Below, one piece after another: positions 33,331 through 42,417 of a DNA stretch of 64,000 nucleotides. The translations under genes were made by a program, and so were the position numbers. Positions within the stretch are counted from its first letter, which is position 1; each line of letters starts with the position of its first letter. This DNA comes from Oscillospiraceae bacterium (GTDB taxonomy: Bacteria > Bacillota > Clostridia > Oscillospirales > Acutalibacteraceae): the NCBI GenBank assembly GCA_022508805.1, contig JAFLUM010000006.1, forward strand, positions 1 to 64,000, given 5' to 3'. The notes below the pieces were generated by a model, which searched no databases, was not told where the DNA came from, and saw only the letters and a program-made list of their open reading frames with translations.

Positions 33331-34064
33331 TAGTATATTACCTTATTAAGATACAGTCCGCAGGCAGGAGCGGTCGCCCCTGCGTTTTCGCGTTTTTTGC
33401 TTTCGATTATAAAAGGGATTTTATCCTTTTCGATTTTTCCCTGCTGAATTTCCAACAGCGTTCCGACGATTATGCGTACCATATTGTATAAAAATCCGTT
33501 TCCGCTGACAGTGAATTTTATTATATCACCTTTACGCTCAACTGAACAGTCAAAAATTTCACGGGTTTTGTCCTGAACCTCCGTGCCCGAACTGCAAAAA
33601 GCGGAAAAATCGTGAATACCCATATAATCCTTTGCCGCTGAGTTTAAAAGCTCTGCATCCAACTCATATGGATAAAACATAGCCCTGTTTTCATAAAAGG
33701 GATCACGGTACTTGCCGTTATATATGATATAAACGTATTCTTTTCCCTTGCAGTCATACCGTGCGTGGAATTCATAAGGCACCTCACGGCAGTCATAAAC
33801 CGAAATATCGGGCGGAAGATAAGTATTGAGAGCATCGGGGATTTTTTCGGTCGGTACGGTGCATTCGGTGCGGACATTACAGCAGAACATATTGGCGTGA
33901 ACGCCCGCGTCGGTACGGCTGCAGCCTATTATATTTTCGTCTGCCCCGCCGATACGGCGAAATGCTTCGGCAAGTCTTGACTGAACAGTGTCACCGTTCG
34001 GTTGTATTTGCCAGCCGTGATACGCCGTGCCGCTATACCGCAGCGTTAAAAGTAAATTCCGCAT
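33330..34064 (-). CDS. truA: tRNA pseudouridine synthase A
   Basis: About 244 aa. TruA makes pseudouridine at positions 38-40 of the tRNA anticodon arm. The catalytic aspartate is in GCSRTDAGVHA (about residues 47-57), and the N-terminal YSGTAYHGWQ is typical. ATG 34064 has GGTGA 5 bases upstream; a GTG at 34073 overlaps it. The start lies 31 bases inside the end of ecfT, so translation is coupled; truA commonly follows the ecf genes in Firmicutes. Confidence 0.94.
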   Translation of the reverse strand: MRNLLLTLRYSGTAYHGWQIQPNGDTVQSRLAEAFRRIGGADENIIGCSRTDAGVHANMFCCNVRTECTVPTEKIPDALNTYLPPDISVYDCREVPYEFHARYDCKGKEYVYIIYNGKYRDPFYENRAMFYPYELDAELLNSAAKDYMGIHDFSAFCSSGTEVQDKTREIFDCSVERKGDIIKFTVSGNGFLYNMVRIIVGTLLEIQQGKIEKDKIPFIIESKKRENAGATAPACGLYLNKVIY

Positions 34065-34875
34065 TATATTCACCGCAAAAAATATTGAGTACGATTATTC
34101 CGCCTATTACCGCTAAGGTCAAAATGACGGCAAAGTAATCTCTGCCCGACATTTTAAGGGGGTTCATCGTGGTTTTTCCCTTACCGCCGTTATAGCAACG
34201 GCATGTCATTGCATTCGCCAGCTCATAGGCCCGTCTTATGGAATTAAATAACAACGGTATGAAAATCGGCACAAGAGCCTTGGCACGCTTGACTATATTG
34301 CCGTTTTCAAAATTTGCTCCGCGGGATTTTTGTGCGCTCATTATCTTATCTGTTTCTTCAATAAGCGTGGGGATAAATCTAAGAGCGATGGTCATTATCA
34401 TAGTTATAGTGTGAAAATCTATACCGATTTTCTTAAAGGGAGCAAAAATACGCTCCAATCCGTTTGTAAGCGAGGTTGGCGAAGTGGTATAGGTGAGCAT
34501 CGTGCTCATTATAATGAGCAGAGATATTCTTAGCGCCATAAACAGCGCGCTTAAAAGTCCGCCTGAGGTGATATTTATTTTCCAAAAAGAAATGAGCGGT
34601 ACGCCCGTTTTGATATATGCAATTTGTAAAAGTGAGGTAATTATAACTATTAATAATATGGGTCGAAGCCCCTTTATTACCGTTTTAAGCGGAATTTTTG
34701 AAATTGCTACAACTACGCAGGCGATTATAAAGCAAAACAAAAGCGAAACAAAATTGTTTGAAACGAACGCTGCTACGATATATACCACCGTAAAAAGCAG
34801 CTTGGTTCTTGGATCAAGTCGGTGAACGAAGGAATCAAACGGGAAGTACTGACCGATCGTGATGTCTTTTATCAC
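34033..34875 (-). CDS. ecfT: ECF transporter transmembrane (T) component
   Basis: 280 aa with five or six membrane helices. EcfT is the shared scaffold linking vitamin-binding S components to the two ATPases. The two coupling-helix motifs are seen as SRGANFE (about residue 184-190) and TCRCYNGG (about 222-229); the second has Cys where many homologues have Gly. It overlaps ecfA2 by 4 bases (ATGA-type). No S component lies in the operon, so it is a group II (shared) module; the S component at 23503 is one likely client. Confidence 0.93.
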   Translation of the reverse strand: MIKDITIGQYFPFDSFVHRLDPRTKLLFTVVYIVAAFVSNNFVSLLFCFIIACVVVAISKIPLKTVIKGLRPILLIVIITSLLQIAYIKTGVPLISFWKINITSGGLLSALFMALRISLLIIMSTMLTYTTSPTSLTNGLERIFAPFKKIGIDFHTITMIMTIALRFIPTLIEETDKIMSAQKSRGANFENGNIVKRAKALVPIFIPLLFNSIRRAYELANAMTCRCYNGGKGKTTMNPLKMSGRDYFAVILTLAVIGGIIVLNIFCGEYNAEFTFNAAV

Positions 34876-35735
34876 AATATCCCCCTCCCCTTAAAAAGAC
34901 GCATAAGCTCACTGTAGCCTTGCTGGGCGGTATAGACGTTTTCATTTACGGGATAACCCAGCTTTTTAAGGCGGACAAAAATCTCCGTCACTTGCGGCAC
35001 GGAAAGACCTATCTCCGTAAGCCGTGAGCTGTTCTCATAGACCTCATCGACTGTTCCGCAGCTTTCTACCTTAGCATCGTTCATAACGATAACTTTATCG
35101 GCAAGACGGGCCACGTCATCCATACTGTGGGATACTATTATAACGGTTTTGCCCGTTTCATCGCGGTAATTTTTAATCAGTGAGAGTATCTGTTCCCTAC
35201 CGCGCGGGTCAAGTCCGCTGGTAGGCTCGTCAAGAATGAGTATTTCAGGCCCCATTGATATAACGCCCGCAATTGCTACGCGACGTTTCTCGCCGCCCGA
35301 CAGGTCAAAGGGAGATTTTTGCAGCATTTCGTCGGAAATTCCCACGTATTTTGCGGCATTACGTACTCTTTCGTCGATTTCGCCTTTTGAAAGACCCATA
35401 TTTGTAGGTCCGAAAGCGATATCCTTGTAAACGGTGCTCTCAAAAAGCTGATACTCTGGGTACTGAAAGCAGAGCCCAACCTTAAAGCGTGTTTCATACG
35501 TTTTGGCTTTTGACAAGTGGATATCCTCACCGTCAAGGAAAATTTTTCCGCCGGTAGGCTTTAAAAGACCGTTCATATGCTGAACAAGAGTACTCTTGCC
35601 CGAGCCTGTATGCCCGATTATGGCAACAAGCTCACTTTTTTCGATATTTATATTTACATTATCCAGCGCGGTCACTTTGAACGGAGTTCCCTCGCCGTAA
35701 ACGTATGAGAGATGTTCAGTTACAAGATGTGACAT
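34872..35735 (-). CDS. ecfA2: ECF transporter ATPase EcfA2
   Basis: About 287 aa. Walker A GHTGSGKST (about residues 40-48), Q-loop CFQYPEYQLFE, signature LSGGEKRR (about 142), Walker B ILILDEPTSGLDP (about 163) and H-loop VSHSMDD. With EcfA1 it powers vitamin uptake. ATG 35735 has GAGG 8 bases upstream; the 9 extra upstream residues lack a site. It overlaps ecfA1 by 20 bases. Confidence 0.94.
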   Translation of the reverse strand: MSHLVTEHLSYVYGEGTPFKVTALDNVNINIEKSELVAIIGHTGSGKSTLVQHMNGLLKPTGGKIFLDGEDIHLSKAKTYETRFKVGLCFQYPEYQLFESTVYKDIAFGPTNMGLSKGEIDERVRNAAKYVGISDEMLQKSPFDLSGGEKRRVAIAGVISMGPEILILDEPTSGLDPRGREQILSLIKNYRDETGKTVIIVSHSMDDVARLADKVIVMNDAKVESCGTVDEVYENSSRLTEIGLSVPQVTEIFVRLKKLGYPVNENVYTAQQGYSELMRLFKGRGIL

Positions 35736-36591
35736 TCTGTTGACCTCGCAATAAACTGTCAATATTTTCTACAAGCTCGTCAATACCAAGCACGTTGCCT
35801 GTGATTTTAATACCGCTGTTTTTAAGCATTTCGGCTAGTCGGCAGGTCTGGGGAACGTCAAGACCTATCTCCCTGATTTTTTCGGGATCGGAAAATATTT
35901 CTTCGGGAGTGCCGTCCATTAAAAGCTTGGCGTCGTCCATAACGATAATACGCTGAGCCTCGCACGCCTCCTCCATATAATGGGTAATATAGACAACGGT
36001 TATTCCCATTTCACGGTTAAGGCGCTTTATGGCGTTCATAACATCTTTTCTGCCCACAGGGTCAAGCATAGCGGTGGGCTCGTCAAGAATTATACAACGG
36101 GGTTCCATAGCTATTATTCCCGCGATGGCAACACGCTGCTTTTGACCGCCTGAAAGCTTATGAGGCTCGTGCCTACGGTAATTGTACATTCCCACGATTT
36201 TCAACGCCCCGTCCACCCTACGGCGGATCTCCGACTGCTCGATACCGAGATTTTCGGGACCGAAAGCCACGTCCTCTTCAACAATTGTCGCAACTATCTG
36301 ATTATCTGGATTTTGAAAAACAACTCCCACGGTCTGTTTGATTTTTATATCGTCATCCTCGTTTTTGGTATTCATACCGTCCACAAGCACGTCGCCGCTC
36401 TCAGGAAGCAACAGTCCGTTTGCAAGCTTTGCAAGGGTGCTTTTACCCGACCCGTTATGACCGAGGACGGCAACGAACTCGCCGCCGCCTATCTTCAGTG
36501 AAAAATCCTTTACCGCCGGTGAAAGAACGATGCCTTCATCGCCCTCGTACCGAAACGTGACGTTTTGAAATTCAATAATAGTATCTGCCAT
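35716..36591 (-). CDS. ecfA1: ECF transporter ATPase EcfA1
   Basis: 291 aa. Walker A GHNGSGKST (about residues 43-51), Q-loop VFQNPDNQIVATI (characteristic of EcfA1), signature LSGGQKQR (about 145), Walker B CIILDEPTAMLDP and H-loop ITHYMEE. First gene of ecfA1-ecfA2-ecfT-truA, with AAGGAT 8 bases upstream, and close behind the methyltransferase gene (25-base gap), so it may share its transcript. Confidence 0.94.
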   Translation of the reverse strand: MADTIIEFQNVTFRYEGDEGIVLSPAVKDFSLKIGGGEFVAVLGHNGSGKSTLAKLANGLLLPESGDVLVDGMNTKNEDDDIKIKQTVGVVFQNPDNQIVATIVEEDVAFGPENLGIEQSEIRRRVDGALKIVGMYNYRRHEPHKLSGGQKQRVAIAGIIAMEPRCIILDEPTAMLDPVGRKDVMNAIKRLNREMGITVVYITHYMEEACEAQRIIVMDDAKLLMDGTPEEIFSDPEKIREIGLDVPQTCRLAEMLKNSGIKITGNVLGIDELVENIDSLLRGQQNVTSCN

Positions 36592-36616
36592 CTTGTATAA
36601 TCCTTGAAATCTTTGT

Positions 36617-37486
36617 TTATTTGTGCTTTGTCCAGAAAGCGGATGCTCCGCATGGGAGAACGAGTCCGTTTTCTGTAGTTTTCAGTCCTATTTCACTGCC
36701 GTGAACCGTTCCTGAAAAGCGTTTTTTGACGACAGAACCCAGTATATACTCCATAACGGATGGGCTGAGTCCCGTTGTGTATGAGTTTATGAGCATCATA
36801 AGCGGATCGTCGGACAAAAGCTGTGAACACAGTTCCGTGAAAGAGTAAATCTCATTTTCCAGTTTCCAGACCTCTCCGCCGGGTCCCCTGCCGTATGACG
36901 GAGGGTCCATTATGATTATATCATAGCGGTTGCCGCGTCTTATCTCACGCTGAACGAATTTTATGCAATCGTCTACTATCCAGCGTACGGGCAGGTCAGA
37001 AACACCTGATGATACGGCATTTTCCTTCGCCCAAAGAGTCATACCCTTTGACGCGTCAACGTGAACGACTGACGCGCCCGCTTTGAGCGCAGACACAGTC
37101 GCGCCGCCCGTATAGGCAAACAGGTTGAGCACCTTGACCTGCCGACCTGCCGATTTTATAACATCTGCGACGTAGTCCCAGTTGACAGCCTGCTCAGGGA
37201 AAAGGCCCGTATGCTTAAATCCCATTGTTTTTATGTTAAAAGTTAAGTCACGGTAGCCCACCGTCCAAAAATCGGGGATTTTCTTTCTTATCTCCCAGCT
37301 TCCGCCGCCCGACTGTGAACGGTGATAGACTGCGTCCGCCGAGTGCCAAAGGGGATTTTTCTTTTCGGTTTTCCAAATGACCTGCGGGTCGGGACGGATA
37401 AGAACAACATTGCCCCAGCGTTCGAGCCGTTCGCCGCATGAGCAGTCGATAAGCTCGTAATCCCGCCATTTATCGGCAACACGCAT
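36617..37486 (-). CDS. Class I SAM-dependent methyltransferase, RlmI-like
   Basis: 289 aa. The SAM site is LNLFAYTGGATVSALKAGA (about residues 121-139), with the acidic VVHVDASKGM loop next and DPPSYGRG (about 190) as the catalytic NPPY-like motif. This pattern is that of rRNA methyltransferases of the RlmI/RlmK type (COG1092), but the N-terminal PUA domain of RlmI is absent, so the target is uncertain. It starts one base after the glmM stop. Confidence 0.82.
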   Translation of the reverse strand: MRVADKWRDYELIDCSCGERLERWGNVVLIRPDPQVIWKTEKKNPLWHSADAVYHRSQSGGGSWEIRKKIPDFWTVGYRDLTFNIKTMGFKHTGLFPEQAVNWDYVADVIKSAGRQVKVLNLFAYTGGATVSALKAGASVVHVDASKGMTLWAKENAVSSGVSDLPVRWIVDDCIKFVQREIRRGNRYDIIIMDPPSYGRGPGGEVWKLENEIYSFTELCSQLLSDDPLMMLINSYTTGLSPSVMEYILGSVVKKRFSGTVHGSEIGLKTTENGLVLPCGASAFWTKHK

Positions 37487-37487
37487 T

Positions 37488-38840
37488 TTACACTAACCTT
37501 TCTTTTACCACGGCGCTGACAGTCTCGCCCAGCTCTTGAATCTTGTCAATATCACTGCCCTCAAGCATTACGCGTACAAGGGTCTCCGTGCCCGAAACAC
37601 GGACGAGTATTCTGCCATCGTCACCAAGCTCTTTTTCAGCCATTTTTATTGCGTTTTTAATTTCTTTGTCGGTATCAAAACGTGCTTTTCCGTAATTTGA
37701 AACGGTGACGTTTATGAGCACCTGCGGATAGATCTTCATCTCGTCGGCAAGCTCTTTAAGTGTTCTGCCCGTATCCTTTATAACGGACATAAGCTGTATT
37801 GCGGAAAGCTGTCCGTCGCCCGTTGTAGCATACTGTAAAAATATGATGTGACCCGACTGTTCGCCGCCTATGCTGTAGCCGTTTGCGTGCATATTTTCAA
37901 GAACATAGCGGTCACCGACCTTGGTCTTTTCACACACAATACCGTTTTCCTCACAGAATTTGAAAAATCCCATATTGCTCATAACGGTAACTACAGCCGC
38001 GTTTTTATTTAATTTTCCAAGCTGCTTCATATGCTTTGCGCATACGGCTATGCACCTGTCGCCGTCCACAAGAGCACCTGTGTGATCGACTGCAAGCATT
38101 CTGTCGGCGTCACCGTCAAAGGCAAAGCCGAAATCACAGTTATTGTCAACAACGCATTTTTGAAGCTGTTCAATATGCGTAGAACCGCAGTTTTTGTTTA
38201 TATTTACGCCGTCGGGCTCACTGTTTATCACGATACACTCAGCTCCGAGGTGTGTAAACACCTGCTCTGCCGACACGCTTGACGAGCCGTTTGCACAGTC
38301 TAAAGCTATCTTATAGCCACTAAAGCTCATATTAGTTGCAGAGAGAAGATGCTCAATATAATCGTTAACTGCATTTTGACTCCGTGATACTCTGCCGACC
38401 TCGCCGCCGATCGCCACAGGCGGACGGTCGACCTCGTCAAGAATTATCTGTTCTATTTCATTTTCCAACTCGTCGGGCAGCTTATAGCCGTTTGACTGGA
38501 AAATTTTAATTCCGTTATATTCACACGGGTTGTGTGAGGCGGAAATCATTACGCCTGCATCGTATTCGTATTCACGCACAAGATACGCCACCGCAGGGGT
38601 GGGAACTACACCGAGAAGTAACACGTCCGCACCGACAGAGCAAAGTCCTGCGCTGATGGCGCTTTCAAGCATATCCGACGATGCTCTTGTGTCCTTACCG
38701 ATAAGCACCTTCGGTCTTTTACCGTGTGAGGTTTCGATTAAAACCATTGCCGCGGCGCGTCCTATTTGCATTGCAAGCTCGCAGGTAAGCTCTGAATTCG
38801 CTACTCCGCGGGCGCCGTCTGTTCCGAATATTCTGCCCAT
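37488..38840 (-). CDS. glmM: Phosphoglucosamine mutase
   Basis: 450 aa. It converts glucosamine-6-phosphate to glucosamine-1-phosphate for peptidoglycan precursor synthesis. The phosphoserine loop is ISASHNP (Ser about residue 101), the Mg site is DGDADRM (about 244), the sugar loop GGEQSGH (about 326) and the phosphate-binding RVSGTE is near the C-terminus. GGGAG lies 10 bases before the ATG. It follows ruvB by 15 bases in a long co-directional run. Confidence 0.96.
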   Translation of the reverse strand: MGRIFGTDGARGVANSELTCELAMQIGRAAAMVLIETSHGKRPKVLIGKDTRASSDMLESAISAGLCSVGADVLLLGVVPTPAVAYLVREYEYDAGVMISASHNPCEYNGIKIFQSNGYKLPDELENEIEQIILDEVDRPPVAIGGEVGRVSRSQNAVNDYIEHLLSATNMSFSGYKIALDCANGSSSVSAEQVFTHLGAECIVINSEPDGVNINKNCGSTHIEQLQKCVVDNNCDFGFAFDGDADRMLAVDHTGALVDGDRCIAVCAKHMKQLGKLNKNAAVVTVMSNMGFFKFCEENGIVCEKTKVGDRYVLENMHANGYSIGGEQSGHIIFLQYATTGDGQLSAIQLMSVIKDTGRTLKELADEMKIYPQVLINVTVSNYGKARFDTDKEIKNAIKMAEKELGDDGRILVRVSGTETLVRVMLEGSDIDKIQELGETVSAVVKERLV

Positions 38841-38855
38841 AAAATAATCTCCCTA

Positions 38856-39875
38856 TCAAAGTAATGATGTCTGCGTTTCAAACCCTAAATGGCGGTAGGC
38901 AAGCGGAGTTGCCACTCTGCCGCGCGGTGTTTTTGCAAGAAAGCCTATCTGCATAAGATACGGCTCGTAAACATCCTCTATAGTGACTGCCTCCTCGCCT
39001 ATTGTCGCGGCGAGAGTTTCAAGTCCCACGGGACCCCCGTTAAAATTCTTTATCATTGTGGTGAGCATCAGCCTGTCGATATTATCCAGTCCGCGCTCGT
39101 CGATTTCCATTCTGCCCAGAGCAATTTTAGCGTTATCACGGCTTATTACGCCGTCACTCATTACCTGCGCAAAGTCACGGGCTCTTTTTAAAAGTCTGTT
39201 GGCAATTCGCGGAGTACCCCGTGAGCGTGAGGCTATTTCCAGCGCTCCGTCTTCATCGGTATAAATATCAAGTATACCTGCGCTGCGGGTAACTATCATA
39301 GAGAGCTCCTCGGGAGTGTAAAGCTCAAGTCTTAAAATCACACCGAAACGGTCACGCAAGGGAGCGGTAAGCTGACCTGCCCTTGTGGTAGCTCCAACAA
39401 GCGTAAAGCGGGGTAAATCAAGACGAATCGAACGTGCCGAAGGACCTTTGCCGATGATTATATCCAGCGCGTTATCCTCCATTGCGGGGTAAAGCACCTC
39501 TTCGACCGCACGCGAAAGACGGTGAATTTCGTCAATGAAGAGAACGTCGCCGTCATTGAGATTCGTAAGCAGTGCCGCAAGGTCGCCGGGCTTTTCAATG
39601 GCAGGACCTGAGGTTATTCTTATCTGAACGCCCATCTCGTTGGCGATTATGCCGGCGAGAGTGGTCTTGCCCAGTCCCGGAGGTCCGTAAAGCAGTACGT
39701 GGTCGAGAGTCTCGCCCCTGTTTTTTGCCGCCTCAATATATATTTTAAGATTTTCCTTGACCTTATCCTGCCCGATGTATTCACTCAAGGTTTTGGGACG
39801 GAGAGAAATCTCAATATCCCTGTCCGTTTCGGTATAATCGGGAGTTATAATTCTGTTTTCGTTGTCAAAATCCAT
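38856..39875 (-). CDS. ruvB: Holliday junction branch migration helicase RuvB
   Basis: 339 aa AAA+ motor. Walker [10 protein letters not shown] (about residues 65-73), Walker B LFIDEIHR (about 116), sensor VGATTRAG and the C-terminal winged-helix with [12 protein letters not shown]. RuvB drives branch migration on RuvA-bound junctions. Order ruvC-ruvA-ruvB with gaps of 13 and 3 bases makes a complete resolvasome operon. Confidence 0.97.
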   Translation of the reverse strand: MDFDNENRIITPDYTETDRDIEISLRPKTLSEYIGQDKVKENLKIYIEAAKNRGETLDHVLLYGPPGLGKTTLAGIIANEMGVQIRITSGPAIEKPGDLAALLTNLNDGDVLFIDEIHRLSRAVEEVLYPAMEDNALDIIIGKGPSARSIRLDLPRFTLVGATTRAGQLTAPLRDRFGVILRLELYTPEELSMIVTRSAGILDIYTDEDGALEIASRSRGTPRIANRLLKRARDFAQVMSDGVISRDNAKIALGRMEIDERGLDNIDRLMLTTMIKNFNGGPVGLETLAATIGEEAVTIEDVYEPYLMQIGFLAKTPRGRVATPLAYRHLGFETQTSLL

Positions 39876-39878
39876 AAT

Positions 39879-40487
39879 TTACACCTTATTTGAAAGCTGC
39901 TTTAACGCCTGTTTTATCATTTCCTCGACCGACAGAGAGGAATCAAGACGGCTGACTGCAACACTTGCCTCGGACTGGGAATAGCCGAGCATTTCCAATG
40001 CCGCGACAGCCTCTGCCGTGTTTGATTTTTCGGCAACCGATGAAACCGCCGAAAGCATTTCGCCCGTTTCTGCCGTTCCAAACACAGAACCGACTTTACC
40101 CTTTAATTCCATTACAATTCTTTGGGCGATTTTGGCGCCAACGCCCGATGCTTTTGTAAGCGCTTTATAATCACCCGCCGCAATGCTGAGTGCAACCTTG
40201 TCAGCAGAAAGCTCGGAGAGAATTGCTAAAGCCATTTTTGGTCCTACGCCGTTGACGGTTATAAGCATTTTAAAGCATTGCAGCTCCGACTTATCGTGAA
40301 AGCCGAAAAGCTCCATAGCATCTTCACGCACGTTCAGATAAGTAAACAAAGTTACCTTACTGCCGACAGCGGCGCATTTTTGTGCGGTTGCAAGGCTCGT
40401 TAGACAGTGGAAGGCTATTCCGCCTGTTTCCACAGCCACCATTGAGCGGTCAAAATCGACTACCGTACCCGTTACTGAATATATCAT
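39879..40487 (-). CDS. ruvA: Holliday junction DNA-binding protein RuvA
   Basis: 202 aa. Domain I is an OB fold (about residues 1-62), domain II has two helix-hairpin-helix motifs (NGVGPKMA about 80 and SGVGAKIAQRI about 115), and domain III (about 150-200) binds RuvB. Normal length. Lies between ruvC and ruvB. Confidence 0.96.
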   Translation of the reverse strand: MIYSVTGTVVDFDRSMVAVETGGIAFHCLTSLATAQKCAAVGSKVTLFTYLNVREDAMELFGFHDKSELQCFKMLITVNGVGPKMALAILSELSADKVALSIAAGDYKALTKASGVGAKIAQRIVMELKGKVGSVFGTAETGEMLSAVSSVAEKSNTAEAVAALEMLGYSQSEASVAVSRLDSSLSVEEMIKQALKQLSNKV

Positions 40488-40500
40488 TTTTACTTCCTCT

Positions 40501-41001
40501 TCATTTAATATTCTTTAGTCTGCCCATAATCGATCCGCTTGCGTGAGCGTGGCATATTGCCATTGCAAGGGCATCGGCAGTGTCGTCGGGCTTAGGGATC
40601 TTTTCTAATTTTAAGATAACGCGGGTCATCTCCTGCACCTGCTTTTTTTCAGCTCTGCCGTAGCCCACGACACTCTGCTTGACCTGCAGGGGCGTATATT
40701 CAAATATCTCAACACCGCCCTTAACAGCCGCAAGGTTGATGACTCCCCTCGCCTGAGCCACGTCGATAACCGTTTTAGCATTGGTGTTGTAAAACAGTTT
40801 TTCTATTGCCATTGCATCGGGTCGGTACATTTTTATAAGTCTGTCAATGCCGTCGTAGACCGTTTCAAGCCGTTCGCCGAAATCCGTTCCCGCCTCGGTG
40901 GTGACAGCACCGTAGTCGATCACCTTAAAGCGGTTTGCAGTGTAATCGATCACACCCCAACCGACAATGGCGTACCCGGGATCGATACCCAATATAATCA
41001 T
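40501..41001 (-). CDS. ruvC: Holliday junction resolvase RuvC
   Basis: About 166 aa, the usual length. RNase H-like nuclease; the acidic residues are D7 (in IILGIDPGYAIVGWG), the Glu in AIEKLFYN (about 67) and the late Asp in DTADALA (about 145). ATG 41001 has GAGG 9 bases upstream. In-frame ATGs further up lack ribosome sites and would overlap the promoter. Confidence 0.96.
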   Translation of the reverse strand: MIILGIDPGYAIVGWGVIDYTANRFKVIDYGAVTTEAGTDFGERLETVYDGIDRLIKMYRPDAMAIEKLFYNTNAKTVIDVAQARGVINLAAVKGGVEIFEYTPLQVKQSVVGYGRAEKKQVQEMTRVILKLEKIPKPDDTADALAMAICHAHASGSIMGRLKNIK

Positions 41002-41030
41002 CGCATAATACCTCATTATATATTTAGTTA

Positions 41031-41059
41031 ATTGTATCATAACATACATAAAATGGCAA
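41031..41059 (-). promoter_or_regulatory. Promoter of the ruvCAB operon
   Basis: Minus strand TTGCCA (41059-41054), 17 bases, TACAAT (41036-41031), 30 bases before the ruvC ATG. It lies immediately after the der terminator. Confidence 0.7.
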
Positions 41060-41062
41060 GAA

Positions 41063-41088
41063 AAAAACAGGCTTTAGAGCCTGTTTTT
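41063..41088 (-). terminator. Terminator of the DUF512-der unit
   Basis: An 11-bp stem AAAAACAGGCT/AGCCTGTTTTT with a 4-base loop, followed on the minus strand by more T; 3 bases after the der stop. Confidence 0.85.
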
Positions 41089-41091
41089 GAA

Positions 41092-42417
41092 TTATTTCTT
41101 ATTGTCGCGTTCGCGGATAACGAAACGGGTTGGTGTTCCTTCAAGGCCGAATACCTCGCGTATCTGATTGTCAATATACCGCTGATAGCTGTAATGGAAC
41201 AAATCTTTATTATTGACAAAGCATACAAATGTGGGCGGGCGCGTGGACGCCTGAGTTATATAATAAATTTTGAGCCGTTTGCCCTTATCCGTAGGCGGCT
41301 GAACGCGTGCCGTCGCGGCGGCGAGAACGTCGTTGAGCTTGCCTGTGGAAATGCGCATTGCATTTTGTGTATCCACAAATTTTATAAGTTCAAAAAGTCG
41401 GTCTATTCGCTGTCCCGTTTTTGCCGATATGAAAATTATCGGTGCATAGCTCATAAAAGAAAAATCGTTCATCAGCTTTTTGCGGTAAGAATCCATAGTT
41501 TTGCCGTCTTTTTCGACTAAATCCCACTTATTGACGGCGATTATACAAGCCTTACCCTGCTCGTGAGCAATGCCTGCCACCTTGGAATCCTGCTCGGTAA
41601 AGCCCTCGGATGCGTCAATCATAATAACGCATACATCGGCTCTTTCTACTGCCATTCGGGCACGTATTACCGAATATTTTTCAATGGCGTCGTCAACCTT
41701 GCTCTTGCGGCGAAGTCCTGCGGTGTCAATAAGCATAAAGGAGCCGTGTTCGTTCTCCACGTATGTGTCGGTTGCATCACGGGTGGTGCCTGCAATGCTT
41801 GAAACTATAACACGTTCCTCACCTGCTATTTTGTTGACGAGAGAGGATTTGCCCGCGTTGGGTTTGCCGATAACGGCTACCTTTACCGTATCGTTTTCTT
41901 CCTCGTTATCGTAATTCTCGGGGATATACTCCAGCACGCGGTCAAGCAGATCGCCTGTGCCGTGACCGTGGGCAGCGGAAATCTGAACGGGGTCGCCCAG
42001 GCCCAGATTATAAAACTCATAGAACTCCGCAGACGGCTCACCGATAGAATCTGCCTTATTTACACAAAGGACAATGGGTTTTCCGCTCTTTATGAGCATT
42101 GCGGCAACCTCTTCGTCCGTTGCGACAACACCTGTGCGAATATCCGTAACAAAAATTATCACGTCGGCGCTGTCAATGGCCAGCTGTGCCTGACGGCGCA
42201 TCTGCGAAAGGATTATATCGTCGGAATACGGTTCTATACCGCCTGTGTCGATAAGCAACATATTATGCCCGAGCCACTCACAGTCACCGTAAATGCGGTC
42301 ACGGGTAACGCCCGGAGTGTCGTCCACTATTGAAAGTCTTTTGCCGACAAGCTTATTGAAAAGTGTACTTTTGCCCACGTTGGGTCTGCCGACTATGGCT
42401 ACAACGGGTTTTGCCAT
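41092..42417 (-). CDS. der: Ribosome biogenesis GTPase Der (EngA)
   Basis: 441 aa with two tandem GTPase domains, unique to Der: G1 motifs GRPNVGKST (about 9) and GKPNAGKSS (about 184), G3 DTGG and DTAG, G4 NKAD and NKWD, then a KH-like C-terminal domain ending in a basic tail. It is needed for 50S assembly. The start overlaps the DUF512 stop by one base. Confidence 0.97.
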   Translation of the reverse strand: MAKPVVAIVGRPNVGKSTLFNKLVGKRLSIVDDTPGVTRDRIYGDCEWLGHNMLLIDTGGIEPYSDDIILSQMRRQAQLAIDSADVIIFVTDIRTGVVATDEEVAAMLIKSGKPIVLCVNKADSIGEPSAEFYEFYNLGLGDPVQISAAHGHGTGDLLDRVLEYIPENYDNEEENDTVKVAVIGKPNAGKSSLVNKIAGEERVIVSSIAGTTRDATDTYVENEHGSFMLIDTAGLRRKSKVDDAIEKYSVIRARMAVERADVCVIMIDASEGFTEQDSKVAGIAHEQGKACIIAVNKWDLVEKDGKTMDSYRKKLMNDFSFMSYAPIIFISAKTGQRIDRLFELIKFVDTQNAMRISTGKLNDVLAAATARVQPPTDKGKRLKIYYITQASTRPPTFVCFVNNKDLFHYSYQRYIDNQIREVFGLEGTPTRFVIRERDNKK